32,533 nucleotides of DNA from Pseudomonadota bacterium (GCA_024640785.1 JAHEEI010000010.1:1-32533), one strand, 5' to 3'. Shown: positions 18,508-30,273, counted from the first letter of the stretch. Program-made: numbers and translations. The notes: generated by a model from the sequence alone, not told the origin.

Positions 18508-19578
18508 CTACTTAAATATATAGTAAACTTTCACAGGTTCTGAAAAATCGCTTTCATTGGCAGCCGCTGAGGAATCAACAGAAGTTACCGCATAGACATA
18601 TCTATGCTTCACGTTGACATCTACATCAACCCATGAAGCGGCTTTTACAAGGCTGGTGTTTATTTTAACAAAGTTCTTCTCCTTAGCGGTTTTCCGGTAA
18701 ATATTGAAGCCTGAAAAATCCTTTTCAGCTTTTGGTATCCACTTTAAAAGGACTCCATTTTCAACAGGAATTGCTGCAAGCCCGGTTGGAATACCCGGAG
18801 GAGAAGTATCCATATAGGAAACAGCCACTTCACGGGAAGAAGCACTTTCAACCAGGGTGTCTTTAACTTTTCTTACCGCTCTGACACTGTAGTAATAAAC
18901 CTTTTCATCTTCAGGAGGAATATCTTCCACCGCTGTTTCTTTTAATACTTCATTGTTTAATGGAAACAAAGAGTCCTCTCCTGTTTTTTCAGACCTGTAA
19001 AGGTTATAACCGTAAATCTTTTCAGCAGGCGTTCCATCTTCGTTCGTCAGAGGCGCATCCCACGAAACAGTTGTCAGCCTTCCACTTTTTTGAGCAAGGA
19101 CCTTATCCGGCTTTAAAGGAGGCTCATCCCAGTAAACATCCACAGACCCTGTGGACAGCCCGGCATCACCGTTTTCATCATATGTCTGAAGTTTGTAGGT
19201 ATACAGATTCTTAAACTCCAGAGCTGTGTCCAGGTAAAAAAACCTTGCCCCTTCTGGGATCTTGTTTTTCGTACCCATATAATGATAATCAAATATCTGA
19301 CTAAAATCTCTGGGGCAACTTAAACATATCTTTTCAAATGCAGTCTCCGCTCTAAATATCCTGAACCCGCCAAGGTTTAAAAGAGGTGTCCCATCTGTGT
19401 TCTCAAGCGGTGCTTTCCACCGGAGCAAAACGCCTTCGGAACGAACAGAAACCTGAAAGTTTTTTGCCGGTTTTGAAAGAATTCGCTTTGGTAGATACGG
19501 CCCGTCCTTGACTCCACAGGACACTGCAAACACAGAGGCGACATAAAAAATTAATAAGGTCTTATATTCTGTACGCAT
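18508..19578 (-). CDS. Lipoprotein with LptM-like mature N-terminus and three fibronectin type III-like repeats
   Basis: MRTEYKTLLIFYVASVFAVSCGVKDGPYLPKRI (lipobox AVSC), then FN3-like units beginning at AKNFQVSVRSEGVLLRWKAP, LAQKSGRLTTVSWDAP and GLAAIPVENGVLLKWIP. Confidence 0.8.
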   Translation of the reverse strand: MRTEYKTLLIFYVASVFAVSCGVKDGPYLPKRILSKPAKNFQVSVRSEGVLLRWKAPLENTDGTPLLNLGGFRIFRAETAFEKICLSCPRDFSQIFDYHYMGTKNKIPEGARFFYLDTALEFKNLYTYKLQTYDENGDAGLSTGSVDVYWDEPPLKPDKVLAQKSGRLTTVSWDAPLTNEDGTPAEKIYGYNLYRSEKTGEDSLFPLNNEVLKETAVEDIPPEDEKVYYYSVRAVRKVKDTLVESASSREVAVSYMDTSPPGIPTGLAAIPVENGVLLKWIPKAEKDFSGFNIYRKTAKEKNFVKINTSLVKAASWVDVDVNVKHRYVYAVTSVDSSAAANESDFSEPVKVYYIFK

Positions 19579-19586
19579 TTTTCCTG

Positions 19587-20978
19587 TTATTTCTTCTTTT
19601 TTTTCAAATCATTTTTAGCTTTTGCGATAGCCTTCTTCACCGGAGTAAGCCCGGTTGCACCTTCGCTTTTCCTGCTGTTGATAGATGCTGAAAGCGACAG
19701 ACACGAGAATACATCTTTTTCTATCTCTGGACTAAAACTCTTAAACTCGGCAATTGTAAGTAAATCAAGGGTCTTTTCCTTTCGGATACAGTAAGTCACA
19801 ATACTTCCAACGACTTCATGGGCATTTCTAAACGGCATTCCCTTTTTCACAAGATAGTCCGCAAGATCAGTGGCGGTTAAAAAACCGTTTTTCGCTGCGT
19901 TTAACATCGCGGCACCGTTAACTTTTATTTCAGGAAGCATGGCAGAAAAAACCTTGAGACATTTTCTAACCGTATCCACAGTGTCAAAAAGCGGCTGTTT
20001 ATCTTCTTGAAGGTCTCTATTGTATGACATGGGCAAAGATTTCATAAGAGTAAGTAAAGACATCAGGTTCCCGTATACGCGGCCTGTTTTTCCCCTCACC
20101 AGTTCCGGGATGTCAGGGTTTTTCTTCTGCGGCATGATACTGCTGCCGGTACAGAAAGCATCAGAAATTTCAACAAACTGAAACTCGGGAGAAGACCAGA
20201 GAATTAGCTCTTCACAAAAACGGCTGAGATGCATCATCAGTATTGAGGCTGCACTGCAGAACTCAATCAAACCGTCACGGTCTGCCACTGTATCCATACT
20301 ATTTTCCGTTACACAGGGATAGCCCAAAAGCTCTGCCACATATCCCCTGTCAACCGGATAAGGCGTTCCCGCAAGAGCGCCTGCCCCAAGTGGCATTCTG
20401 TTAACACGACCATAACAGCAGCGCATCCGTTCAAAATCCCGCTTAAACATTTCGTTGTATGCCATCAGATGATGAGCAAACAAAACAGGCTGAGCATGCT
20501 GAAGATGGGTAAACCCCGGAATCATAGCATCGAGGTTCTTTTCAGCGAGATTTACCAGCTCAAGCCTTACCTCTCCAATCAGACTGACGACCTCTTTTAT
20601 TCCATCCTTTAAATAAAGATTTACATCCAGAGCAACCTGATCGTTCCTGCTTCTTGCGGTATGAAGCTTTCCTCCAACAGGACCGATCTTTTTTATAAGC
20701 CTTGATTCAATAAGCGTATGAATATCTTCAAACTTTGGATCAAGAACCAGTTTTCCGCTTTCGATCTCTTTTTCAATCTCCTTTAAAGCCCTGATAATTA
20801 CCTTTGAATCCTTAACAGCAATGATCTTCTGCTTCGCAAGCATTCGGCAATGAGCAATACTTCCCATAATGTCATACTTATACAGGATATTGTCAAAGGA
20901 GATGGACTCGGTAAATTCTTCTACCAGGCAGTGAGTTGACTTTTCAAACCTCCCTCCCCAGAGCTTCTTTTTTTTCAT
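19587..20978 (-). CDS. argH: Argininosuccinate lyase
   Basis: [89 protein letters not shown]. Confidence 0.97.
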   Translation of the reverse strand: MKKKKLWGGRFEKSTHCLVEEFTESISFDNILYKYDIMGSIAHCRMLAKQKIIAVKDSKVIIRALKEIEKEIESGKLVLDPKFEDIHTLIESRLIKKIGPVGGKLHTARSRNDQVALDVNLYLKDGIKEVVSLIGEVRLELVNLAEKNLDAMIPGFTHLQHAQPVLFAHHLMAYNEMFKRDFERMRCCYGRVNRMPLGAGALAGTPYPVDRGYVAELLGYPCVTENSMDTVADRDGLIEFCSAASILMMHLSRFCEELILWSSPEFQFVEISDAFCTGSSIMPQKKNPDIPELVRGKTGRVYGNLMSLLTLMKSLPMSYNRDLQEDKQPLFDTVDTVRKCLKVFSAMLPEIKVNGAAMLNAAKNGFLTATDLADYLVKKGMPFRNAHEVVGSIVTYCIRKEKTLDLLTIAEFKSFSPEIEKDVFSCLSLSASINSRKSEGATGLTPVKKAIAKAKNDLKKKKK

Positions 20979-22189
20979 TTCTTATCCTCTCTGCATAAAG
21001 CAACCACACGAAGTCTAAGGGCATTTAAGCGGATAAAACCATCAGCATCTGCCTGTGTATATACTGCGTCTTCATCAAAGGTAGCAAAATCCTCGCGGTA
21101 AAGACTGTAAGGAGATTTCCTCCCTGCGACAATACAGTTGCCTTTATATAGTTTTAATCTCACCATACCGGTAACATTTTTCTGGGTCTCATCAATAGCA
21201 GTTTGCATAATTTCTCGTTCCGGAGCAAACCAGTATCCGTTGTATACAAGAGAAGCATATTTGGGGACCAGACCGTCTTTAAAATGCATAACTTCACGGT
21301 CAAGGGTTAAAGACTCCATTGCCCTGTGTGCCACATAAAGAACAGTTCCGCCGGGAGTCTCATACACACCACGTGATTTCATACCCACGTACCGATTTTC
21401 AACCAGGTCTACCCTGCCGATACCGTTTTCCCCGCCAAGCATGTTAAGTCTTTCAAACAAAGTTGCCGGACTCATCTTTTCACCATCTATAGCTACAGGA
21501 TTACCCTGTTTAAATTCGATTTCAATATAGGTAGGCTTATCCGGTGCATTCTCAGGAGATACACTCATGACAAACATATCCTCTTCAGGCTCTGCCCAGG
21601 GATCTTCAAGTATTCCGCCTTCAAAACTGATATGCAGTATGTTACGGTCGCTTGAATACGGTTTTTCAGCTGTTACCGGAACCGGAATTTTATACTTGTC
21701 AGCGTAAGCTATCATCTTGTTCCGTGAAGTCAGGTCCCACCGTGAATCTCTCCAGGGAGCAATGATCTTGATTGCAGGATTAAGCGCGAGATATGAAAGC
21801 TCAAAGCGCACTTGGTCATTTCCTTTACCGGTTGCGCCGTGAGCAACAGTATTCGCTCCTTCTTTTGCAGCTATCTCGATCTGTTTCTTTGCGATCAGCG
21901 GTCTTGCAATTGAGGTTCCCAAAAGATAGGTGCCCTCGTAAATAGCATTTGCCCTGAACATGGGGAAAATATAGTCTTTAACAAACTCCTCACGCAGATC
22001 CTCAATATATACTTTACTGGCACCGGTAGCAATGGCCTTCTTTTCAAGTCCGTCAAGCTCTTTCCCCTGGCCCAGATCAGCAGCAAAGGCAATTACTTCG
22101 CAGTCAAAAGTCTCTTTCAGCCATCTTACAATAACCGAGGTATCAAGCCCCCCTGAATACGCAAGCACGACTTTTTGAATGTCATTCAT
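20975..22189 (-). CDS. argG: Argininosuccinate synthase
   Basis: [80 protein letters not shown]. 4-nt overlap (ATGA) with argH. Confidence 0.97.
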   Translation of the reverse strand: MNDIQKVVLAYSGGLDTSVIVRWLKETFDCEVIAFAADLGQGKELDGLEKKAIATGASKVYIEDLREEFVKDYIFPMFRANAIYEGTYLLGTSIARPLIAKKQIEIAAKEGANTVAHGATGKGNDQVRFELSYLALNPAIKIIAPWRDSRWDLTSRNKMIAYADKYKIPVPVTAEKPYSSDRNILHISFEGGILEDPWAEPEEDMFVMSVSPENAPDKPTYIEIEFKQGNPVAIDGEKMSPATLFERLNMLGGENGIGRVDLVENRYVGMKSRGVYETPGGTVLYVAHRAMESLTLDREVMHFKDGLVPKYASLVYNGYWFAPEREIMQTAIDETQKNVTGMVRLKLYKGNCIVAGRKSPYSLYREDFATFDEDAVYTQADADGFIRLNALRLRVVALCREDKK

Positions 22190-22405
22190 TTTAACCTCCT
22201 GAAGCTCTTCTTAACGTTATCAGCTTTGATGACTTTTATGGCAATATCAAACCTTATTTGAACAGCCAACCTACAAACAGCTGAATGTTTAAATCTTTTG
22301 TTTTTCTCGCACCCCCATATCTGACACAAGCTCTCACCTTTAAATCTTTTTACGAAAAGGAGTATACAGGCGGAAACTGAAGCAAAAAATATAATTGAGA
22401 GTTGA

Positions 22406-23320
22406 TTAACTTCTTCCGATTAATAACTCAAGCACAGCCTTCTGCGCATGGAGACGGTTCTCCGCCTGATCAAATACCACTGAATTTTCACCGTCAATTA
22501 CACCATCAGAGATCTCCTCACCACGGTGAGCAGGCAGACAGTGCATTATCATAACATTCTTTTTTGAACTCGCGATAAGCTCCTCATTTACCTGGTAGCC
22601 TTTAAAGGCATCAAGTCTCTGCTGACGCTCTCCCTCCTGTCCCATACTGACCCAGGTATCCGTACTAATCACATCAGCTCCCTTTACTGCTTCAACAGGA
22701 TCTGTAATAAGAACGATCTTTGAAGACGCTTCTTTTTGCGCCCGGCTTAAGACATTGACATCAGGACCATGTCCGTCCGGACAGGCCAGGGTAAGGTCAA
22801 ACCCGAGCCTTAAAGCCACATTTATCCATGAAACAGCGATATTGTTTCCATCACCAATATAGACCGCTTTAAGCCCGTCAAAAGATCCCCTTCTTTCATA
22901 AACAGTTAGAATATCAGCCAGAATCTGACATGGATGGCAATGGTCAGTGAGACCGTTAATAACAGGGATATCTGCAAAACTTGCGAGATCTTCCGCTGTG
23001 GCCTGGGAAAAAGTTCTTATCATAATCGCGTCAATATACCGGGAAAGAACCTTTGCCGTATCATGAGTTGACTCACCACGTCCAAGCTGGGTATCTGCCC
23101 ATCTTAAAAATATTGCCTGACCGCCAAGCTGAAACATTCCCGTCTCAAATGAGACCCGGGTTCTGGTGGAAGGTTTTTCAAATATCATTCCAAGGGTCTT
23201 ATCCTTAAGCGGATAATACTGCTCGCCCTTTTTATGCTTCGCTTTTAATATAGAAGCTCTCTTGATAATCCTAGTGATATCATCTTTTGTAAGGTCATAA
23301 AGAGATAAAAGATCTTTCAT
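22406..23320 (-). CDS. argF: Ornithine carbamoyltransferase
   Basis: IFEKPSTRTRVSFETGMFQLGG, INGLTDHCHPCQILADILT, VYIGDGNNIAVSW, DTWVSMGQE, MHCLPAHRGEEI. Confidence 0.97.
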   Translation of the reverse strand: MKDLLSLYDLTKDDITRIIKRASILKAKHKKGEQYYPLKDKTLGMIFEKPSTRTRVSFETGMFQLGGQAIFLRWADTQLGRGESTHDTAKVLSRYIDAIMIRTFSQATAEDLASFADIPVINGLTDHCHPCQILADILTVYERRGSFDGLKAVYIGDGNNIAVSWINVALRLGFDLTLACPDGHGPDVNVLSRAQKEASSKIVLITDPVEAVKGADVISTDTWVSMGQEGERQQRLDAFKGYQVNEELIASSKKNVMIMHCLPAHRGEEISDGVIDGENSVVFDQAENRLHAQKAVLELLIGRS

Positions 23321-24519
23321 TACAGCCCCTCTTTAAAAACACTTTCCAGAACATTAAAACACCCATCAATATCCTCTTTCATAACATTTATTGGAGGAAG
23401 AAACCTTAGTATGGTATCACAGGTACAGTTTATTATTAGTCCTCTGTTAAGACAGCTCTTGACAATCTCTTTTCCATCAATATTAAGCTCTACTCCGACA
23501 ATCAGGCCTTTGCCCCTTATTTCTTTTATAATTCCTGGATACTCCTCTTTCAAGTTATTAAGTTTCGCACAAAAATGCCTTCCCATTTCCAAACAGTTGT
23601 CAAGAACATCGGTTGAGATAAGCTCTCTCATCACAGCGACTCCGGCAGCCATCACAACAGGATTTCCTCCAAAAGTCGATGCATGGGTACCCGGGCTGAA
23701 ACTCTCGGCAATCTTCTTACCGGCAAGCATGGCGCCTGCGGGAAAACCTCCTGCAAGTGCTTTTGCCAGGGTCATAATGTCCGGTTCAACCCCAAAATGC
23801 TCATAGGCGAACAGTTTTCCAGTACGGCCCATCCCGACCTGAACTTCATCAAAAATCAGAAGAATATCCTTTTCATCACAGAGCTGTCTGACCTCCTTCA
23901 TAAATTTTACAGAAGGAATGTTCACTCCGCCCTCGCCCTGAATAGGCTCAAGCATTATGGCACTGGTAAAATCCGTAACAACCTCCTTAAGCGCGTCAAT
24001 ATCATTAAAAGCAACATGCTGAAAACCCGGGAGTAAAGGTTCAAAACCCTTCTGAAACTTTTTCTGTCCTGTCGCTGAAAGTGTGGCAAATGTCCGGCCA
24101 TGAAAAGAGCCCCCCATGGTTATGATTTCAAAACGGTTAGGGTCAGCATGTTCATGTTCGTATTTACGGGCCAGCTTAATCGCTGCTTCATTTGCTTCAG
24201 CTCCGCTGTTACAGAAAAATATCTTATCCGCAAAAGAATTATCTGCCAGAAGCTCCGCAAGCTCGGCCTGGGGTTCGGTATAGAAAAAATTAGAAACATG
24301 TATCAGTTTTTCAAGCTGGGCCTGAGCAGCCTTCACCACCGCAGGATGACAGTGCCCCAGATTACAGACCGCAATGCCCGAGAGAAAATCAAGGTACTCC
24401 TTACCGTTATCATCCCACACCCGTGAACCTTTACCCCTTACCAGAGTAACCGGATATCTGCTATAGGTTTGAAAAGTATTTTTTTCGGTTAAGTCTGCGA
24501 TACGATTCATTATTGTCAA
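23320..24519 (-). CDS. argD: Acetylornithine aminotransferase
   Basis: GIAVCNLGHCHPAVVKAAQAQ, FFCNSGAEANEAAIKLARKY, SFHGRTFATLSATGQKKFQKGFEPLLPGF, FDEVQVGMGRTGKLFAYEHFGVEPDIMTLAKALAGGFP. Actual start may be ATG 24510. Confidence 0.96.
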   Translation of the reverse strand: MTIMNRIADLTEKNTFQTYSRYPVTLVRGKGSRVWDDNGKEYLDFLSGIAVCNLGHCHPAVVKAAQAQLEKLIHVSNFFYTEPQAELAELLADNSFADKIFFCNSGAEANEAAIKLARKYEHEHADPNRFEIITMGGSFHGRTFATLSATGQKKFQKGFEPLLPGFQHVAFNDIDALKEVVTDFTSAIMLEPIQGEGGVNIPSVKFMKEVRQLCDEKDILLIFDEVQVGMGRTGKLFAYEHFGVEPDIMTLAKALAGGFPAGAMLAGKKIAESFSPGTHASTFGGNPVVMAAGVAVMRELISTDVLDNCLEMGRHFCAKLNNLKEEYPGIIKEIRGKGLIVGVELNIDGKEIVKSCLNRGLIINCTCDTILRFLPPINVMKEDIDGCFNVLESVFKEGL

Positions 24520-24549
24520 ACCCTTTATAAAAAGTTAACAGTATCCAAT

Positions 24550-25422
24550 CTACTTTACTATCTGGGTCCCTATTCCCACATCAGTAAATATCTCAAGAAG
24601 AACAGCATGTTCAACTCTTCCATCTATGATATGGGCCTTTCGCACACCTTTATTAAGCGCTTTACAGCAACAGTTCACTTTGGGAATCATTCCACCGCTT
24701 ATTGAACCGGTTTCAATTGCTTTTTCTGTTTCCTGTTCTGTAAGCGTTGAAAGCAGCTTGTCATTTTCGTCTTTAACCCCCTCAACATCGGTTAAAAGTA
24801 TCAGCTTTTCAGCTTTTAAGGCAGAAGCTATTTCACCCGCTGCGGTATCAGCGTTTATATTGTAGGTCTCTCCGTCTTCACCTGTTCCAAGCGGTGCTAT
24901 AACAGGAATAAACTGATCTGAGTCAAGAGTATTAATAATATTCGGATTAACAGATTTAACTTCTCCCACCATACCAATATCAACTTTTTTTAAAGGATCA
25001 TTACTATCTTTCAACCATATCTTCTCTGCCATCAAAAGATTGCCGTCCTTACCGCTCAAACCCACAGCCTTACCGCCGTTCTGGTTAATATGGCCCACGA
25101 TCTCCTTGTTGATCTTACCCACCAGAACCATCTCAACAATATCTATTGTATTCTTATCAGTAACTCTTAAACCATCTATAAACTTTGTTTTCATACCGAG
25201 TCTATCCATAAATTCTCCGATCTGAGGACCACCGCCATGGACAATAACAGGTCGGATACCCACATAGTTAAGCAAAATGATGTCCAGCGCAAAGCTGTGG
25301 CTTAAGGCAAGATCTACCATTGCATTGCCGCCAAACTTGATCACAAAAGTCTTATTTTTAAAGGCCCTTATATAGGGTAGAGCCTCCATCAGTATCTTTG
25401 CTTTATTAATTGCCTGCTGCAT
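24550..25422 (-). CDS. argB: Acetylglutamate kinase
   Basis: [120 protein letters not shown]. Confidence 0.97.
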   Translation of the reverse strand: MQQAINKAKILMEALPYIRAFKNKTFVIKFGGNAMVDLALSHSFALDIILLNYVGIRPVIVHGGGPQIGEFMDRLGMKTKFIDGLRVTDKNTIDIVEMVLVGKINKEIVGHINQNGGKAVGLSGKDGNLLMAEKIWLKDSNDPLKKVDIGMVGEVKSVNPNIINTLDSDQFIPVIAPLGTGEDGETYNINADTAAGEIASALKAEKLILLTDVEGVKDENDKLLSTLTEQETEKAIETGSISGGMIPKVNCCCKALNKGVRKAHIIDGRVEHAVLLEIFTDVGIGTQIVK

Positions 25423-25482
25423 AATTAAACACCTTAATTGGAAACAAAACGTTATTCATAATCCTGACACATTTAAAATTAA

Positions 25483-26889
25483 TTATAAAATAAATCGGCT
25501 CAAATCCTCATCCTGTATAAGGTCATCCAGTTTTTCAGACACAAACGAAGCATCAATAACAACTGTCTGTCCTTTAAGCTCGGGAGCATCAAAAGAAAGC
25601 TCTTCCAGCATTTTTTCCATAATAGTATGAAGCCTGCGCGCCCCGATATTTTCCGTCTTCTCATTTACCTTGGCTGCAGTTTCAGCTATCTTCTCAACTG
25701 ACCCTTCCTTAAAAACAAGGCTAACCCCTTCTGTCTTCATCAGAGCGATATACTGCTTGGTTAGGGCATTCTGAGGCTCTTTAAGTATCCTGACAAAATC
25801 ATCCTTTTCAAGCGAGTTAAGCTCCACCCGGATAGGAAACCTTCCCTGAAGTTCAGGTATCAGATCAGACGGCTTTGACATATAAAAAGCCCCTGATGCA
25901 ATAAAAAGGATATGGTCTGTCTTTACCATTCCGTACTTTGTGGTAACAGTCGAGCCTTCAACAATGGGAAGAAGATCCCGTTGAACCCCTTCTCTGGAAA
26001 CATCAGGACCATGCCCATGGTCACGACTCGCGACCTTGTCAATCTCATCAAGAAATATAATGCCTGACTGCTCAACCCTTTGCACAGCCATCTTAGTCAC
26101 ATTATCCATATCAATCAGCTTCTGGGCCTCTTCCTTGGCAAGGATCTCAATGGCTTCGGGTATTTTAACCTTTCGTTTCTTTGTTTTTTTAGGGAACATA
26201 TTCCCAAACATATCTTTTATGTTTATATCCATGTCCTCAAGACCTGAGGCTGAAAAAACCTCGATCGCAGGCACATTCTGCTGTGTTACCTCAAGATCAA
26301 CCTCACGCTCATTCAGCTTTCCATCTTTAAGCATACTGTGAAGTTTTTCACGGGTTGAAAGATCGTTATTCTTCTGTTCGTTATCTGGCTCAACCTTAAA
26401 CTCTGCATCGATTGGAACCTGAACAAATCCTGTTTGAGTAGTAGGCACAGATGATTTTGAGGGCATCTTCGGACCCGGTGGCAAAAGAAGATCAAGAATC
26501 CTTTCCTCTGCGATTTTATATGCTTTTGACTGAACCTTATCCGCCTCCTCATCCTTCACCTGCTTAACAGCAAGCTCGGTCAGGTCACGAATCATCGACT
26601 CTACATCTCGCCCCACATAACCGACTTCAGTAAATTTTGACGCCTCAACTTTTAAAAAAGGAGACTGAGCCAGCTTTGCCAGCCTCCTTGCAATCTCAGT
26701 CTTTCCCACACCGGTTGGCCCTATCATAATAATATTTTTAGGAGCAATCTCATCTCTTAAATCCTCAGAAACCTGCTGTCTTCTCCACCTGTTTCTAAGA
26801 GCTATTGCCACAGCTTTTTTCGCCATATCCTGTCCAATAATAAACTTATCGAGTTCTGCAACCGTTTCTTTTGGGATCAAGGTCTTCAT
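25483..26889 (-). CDS. hslU: HslU ATPase subunit of the HslVU protease
   Basis: [76 protein letters not shown]-terminal EDLSRFIL. Confidence 0.98.
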   Translation of the reverse strand: MKTLIPKETVAELDKFIIGQDMAKKAVAIALRNRWRRQQVSEDLRDEIAPKNIIMIGPTGVGKTEIARRLAKLAQSPFLKVEASKFTEVGYVGRDVESMIRDLTELAVKQVKDEEADKVQSKAYKIAEERILDLLLPPGPKMPSKSSVPTTQTGFVQVPIDAEFKVEPDNEQKNNDLSTREKLHSMLKDGKLNEREVDLEVTQQNVPAIEVFSASGLEDMDINIKDMFGNMFPKKTKKRKVKIPEAIEILAKEEAQKLIDMDNVTKMAVQRVEQSGIIFLDEIDKVASRDHGHGPDVSREGVQRDLLPIVEGSTVTTKYGMVKTDHILFIASGAFYMSKPSDLIPELQGRFPIRVELNSLEKDDFVRILKEPQNALTKQYIALMKTEGVSLVFKEGSVEKIAETAAKVNEKTENIGARRLHTIMEKMLEELSFDAPELKGQTVVIDASFVSEKLDDLIQDEDLSRFIL

Positions 26890-26996
26890 TCTAAATATAT
26901 ATCCGTAATAATAATGTTTATTTGCAATAGTGTAAGTAAAAACTTATTTTTTCTATAAATCCGTAAAATGCTCCAGCTCAATTCAGCAGAATAGCT

Positions 26997-27530
26997 CTAA
27001 AGCTCCTCAATACAAATCTCATCATTGGTATAGACACAAATCTCAGAAGCAATTTTCATTGAACTTTCCACAATCTCATGCAGTCCAAGATCAGAATGCC
27101 TGATAAGCGCCCTTGCAGCAGATAAAGCAAATGTACCTCCGGATCCGATCGCCGCGATATTATCATCCGGTTCTATAACATCTCCGTTTCCTGAAATAAT
27201 AAAAAGGTGTTCTTCATTGGCCACAATAAGAAGTGCTTCAAGCCTTCTCAAGACCTTATCAGACCTCCACTCCTTTGCCATCTCAACCGCGGACCTGGCG
27301 ATATTACCGTTATACTGTTCGAGCCTTTTTTCAAACTTTTCAAAAAGGGTAAAAGCATCGGCAGTTGCTCCTGCAAAACCGGCAAGAACTTTGTCCTTGT
27401 ATATTCGTCTTATCTTTTTCGCAGAGGCCTTTAAAACCGTGTTTCCAAGAGTTACCTGGCCATCACCGCCTATACAGACCCTTTTCCCATCCTTCACCGC
27501 AAGGATCGTGGTACCATAAATGGTATGCAT
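26997..27530 (-). CDS. hslV: HslV peptidase subunit
   Basis: [92 protein letters not shown]. Start chosen at ATG 27530 (MHTIYG before the predicted Thr nucleophile); the track ORF begins at 27581 inside xerC. Confidence 0.96.
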   Translation of the reverse strand: MHTIYGTTILAVKDGKRVCIGGDGQVTLGNTVLKASAKKIRRIYKDKVLAGFAGATADAFTLFEKFEKRLEQYNGNIARSAVEMAKEWRSDKVLRRLEALLIVANEEHLFIISGNGDVIEPDDNIAAIGSGGTFALSAARALIRHSDLGLHEIVESSMKIASEICVYTNDEICIEEL

Positions 27531-27534
27531 TAAA

Positions 27535-28467
27535 TTATGATCCTCCTTTAGTTTTTCTGCTTCTCGGGTGTGATTTGTCATATACCTGCATCAGTTTATC
27601 AATATTTAAGTGCGTATATTTCTGAGTTGTTGACAGGCTCACATGCCCCAGCAATTCCTGGATGGCTCTGAGATCAGCGCCTGCATTTAACATGTGAGTT
27701 GCAAAGGAATGACGTATGGCATGGGGACTTATCCTATGACTCAGTCCGCATTTTAAAACATATTTATCAACTATCCTTGAAACACTTCTGGTTGTTATTC
27801 TTCCTCCCCTGTTATTAAAAAAAACAGGGATTTTATTACCAGCATTACCCTTATAAAGTCTATTTCTAATTGGACTGCTTCTGTCAAGGTATTGCTCAAG
27901 GCTTTTTGCCGCCTTTTCACCTATTGGAACTATTCGTTCCTTACCTCCTTTTCCAAAAACCCGAATTAGCCCTGATTTGATATCGATGTTACCAAGACAC
28001 AAACTTACCAGTTCACTGACCCTTATTCCTGAAGAATAGACGACCTCTATCATTGCTCTGTCACGCGCTTCAAGCAGGGTTTTTCCGGGAATAGAATCCA
28101 GAAAAGCAAAAGCTTCATCTACCGTCATATGTTTTGGCAGATACTTCTCAAGCTTTGGTGCGCTTAGATCCTGAGCCGGATCAAATATGATCTCGTTTTC
28201 TCTTAAAAGAAACTTAAAAAAAGCCTTAAGACTAGAAAGCTTCCTCGCCTGTGTAGACTTCCTGTTTCTCTTTACAAGAGATGCTAGATACGACCTTATT
28301 TCAAGGCTTTCAACCTCACCAACATTGGACATTTTATCGTCCCCGAGCCCTGACAAAAATAGGTTAAACTCTTTTAAATCATTGAGATAACCTCTGCAGG
28401 TATGATCTGAAACATTTTTTTCAACCCGTAGAAATCTTTCAAAATCTTTAATATGAGACTCTAGCAT
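27535..28467 (-). CDS. xerC: Tyrosine recombinase XerC
   Basis: [40 protein letters not shown]-like [78 protein letters not shown] (R..HxxR..H..Y catalytic set). Confidence 0.95.
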   Translation of the reverse strand: MLESHIKDFERFLRVEKNVSDHTCRGYLNDLKEFNLFLSGLGDDKMSNVGEVESLEIRSYLASLVKRNRKSTQARKLSSLKAFFKFLLRENEIIFDPAQDLSAPKLEKYLPKHMTVDEAFAFLDSIPGKTLLEARDRAMIEVVYSSGIRVSELVSLCLGNIDIKSGLIRVFGKGGKERIVPIGEKAAKSLEQYLDRSSPIRNRLYKGNAGNKIPVFFNNRGGRITTRSVSRIVDKYVLKCGLSHRISPHAIRHSFATHMLNAGADLRAIQELLGHVSLSTTQKYTHLNIDKLMQVYDKSHPRSRKTKGGS

Positions 28468-28826
28468 ATGCCTCTCCGGACAAATAAAAAACATATAATT
28501 TTTTCTAAAAATAAGCAATTAAAAAAAAATGAGCTGTTTTTTCTTCATTCTTAACAAAAAAATAAATCCCGACAGTTCCAAAAATATATAATTTTAACAC
28601 AGTTTGAACCTCCACAAAAGTTAGAAAATTCTAGCATATAAAAAGAATAAAAATATCTCCAAAAGAGTATTTGTATTACTTGCCTGTCTTTTTCACCTAT
28701 AAATTCAAAACTATTGTTAAAAGACTTTAACTATGTTATTAATAGCACCATAAAAACCAAAGTTACTGTATACCCATCTGTTTTTACAATCTTTTTTCTT
28801 TTTTTGTAAATATTAATAGGAAAAAT

Positions 28827-29324
28827 ATGGACATTCAAAAAAAAAGGGGGTTTTGTATTTACCCGGGTTCTTTTGACCCGGTAACAAACGGACACATAAA
28901 TCTCATCGAAAGATCCCTGCATATATTCGATAAAGTAATCGTTGCGGTTGCAAATAACCCTGACAAGAACTCCCTTTTTTCTGTTAATGAAAGAAAGGAA
29001 ATGATAGAAATTGCTCTTGAAAAAAATGAAAGGGTAATTGTTGACTCTTTTGAAGGGCTGCTGGTGGATTATGCAAAAAAAATAGGTATTCATACCGTTT
29101 TAAGAGGTATGAGAGCTGCATCTGACTTTGAGTATGAATTTGAGATGACCTTCATGAATAGAAAACTTGACCGAAATATGGAAACTATCTTTATGATGAC
29201 AGGACTTAGATGGTTCTTTGTGCATTCCTCCGGTATCAAGGCCGCGGTAAAAGCGGGTGCGGATGTCACCGGTCTTGTTCCTGATATAGTATTTAAAAAA
29301 CTGGCTGAAAAAGTTAAAATGTGA
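28827..29324 (+). CDS. coaD: Phosphopantetheine adenylyltransferase
   Basis: IYPGSFDPVTNGHINLIERSLHIFDKVIVAVANNPDK, LRGMRAASDFEYEFEMTFMNRKL, VHSSGIKAAVKAGADVTGLVP. Confidence 0.97.
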   Translation: MDIQKKRGFCIYPGSFDPVTNGHINLIERSLHIFDKVIVAVANNPDKNSLFSVNERKEMIEIALEKNERVIVDSFEGLLVDYAKKIGIHTVLRGMRAASDFEYEFEMTFMNRKLDRNMETIFMMTGLRWFFVHSSGIKAAVKAGADVTGLVPDIVFKKLAEKVKM

Positions 29325-29472
29325 GACAACTGCATACATCCTGGGGTATCCCGGTATTTTGTATTGATATATAGCACCTCACCTGACTTTTATCTCTGTA
29401 TCCCGGTGACAATCCAGTGCTTACCCTGAATGTTCCGGCAGAATAACAAATTATTAAATTAAAGGACAAAAA

Positions 29473-30273
29473 ATGTTAGGCAATATATCTTTTATGGCTG
29501 TACCTATGGCAATAACAACCTCTAACCTTGGTGCCGGACTGAGAGGTGAACTCTGGGATCTTGCTATTCATGCGGGTCCGGTTGTGAAACTTGTACTCCT
29601 TCTTCTGCTCGGACTTTCGGTATGCTGCTGGGGGATAATGTTCTTTAAATTCAGATCTATTCGCTCCGCGACTAAAGAATCAGAAAACTTTTTAACTATT
29701 TTCTGGGAAAGCAACAGACTGTCACAGTCATACAAAACAGCTCAAACCCTTCATCAAAGCCCTCTGGCGGAAATCTTTAGATCAGGATATATTGAGCTTC
29801 AGAACTGTGCCAGAACCGCAGAAAAATCATCCATACAACACAGTGTTGGCACAGATATTTCAGATGTTGACATCTCAAGAAACCACAAGTTTAGTATCGG
29901 AACCATAAAAAGAGCCCTTGATCAGGCCTCAATCTCAGAGATATCCAGGCTTGAAAAAAACCTTGGTTTTCTTGCAACCACCGGCAGCACAGCTCCTTTT
30001 ATCGGCCTGTTTGGAACGGTCTGGGGAATAATGGATGCCTTCCGGCAAATAGGGATAAGAGGCGCCGCAAGCCTAGCAACCGTTGCGCCCGGTATTTCTG
30101 AAGCCTTAATTGCTACGGCATTCGGGCTGCTTGCCGCTATTCCTGCGGTAGTGGCGTACAACTATTTCCTTGGAAAGATTCGTATTCTTAATTCTGAAAT
30201 GGATAATTTTTCATCAGAATTTTTAAATATTGTTGAAAGACATTTCGAAACCATAGGGAGACAACAAAAATGA
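29473..30273 (+). CDS. tolQ: TolQ/ExbB-type proton channel protein
   Basis: LEKNLGFLATTGSTAPFIGLFGTVWGIMDAFRQIGIRGAASLATVAPGISEALIATAFGLLAAIPAVVAYNYF; followed by tolR, tolA/tonB-like and tolB. Confidence 0.95.
   Translation: MLGNISFMAVPMAITTSNLGAGLRGELWDLAIHAGPVVKLVLLLLLGLSVCCWGIMFFKFRSIRSATKESENFLTIFWESNRLSQSYKTAQTLHQSPLAEIFRSGYIELQNCARTAEKSSIQHSVGTDISDVDISRNHKFSIGTIKRALDQASISEISRLEKNLGFLATTGSTAPFIGLFGTVWGIMDAFRQIGIRGAASLATVAPGISEALIATAFGLLAAIPAVVAYNYFLGKIRILNSEMDNFSSEFLNIVERHFETIGRQQK

Noticed and set aside
29325-29472. Repeated gtatcccggt between coaD and tolQ as a regulatory repeat
   Set aside because: Only a roughly 10-bp match occurring twice in a short spacer; not convincing alone.
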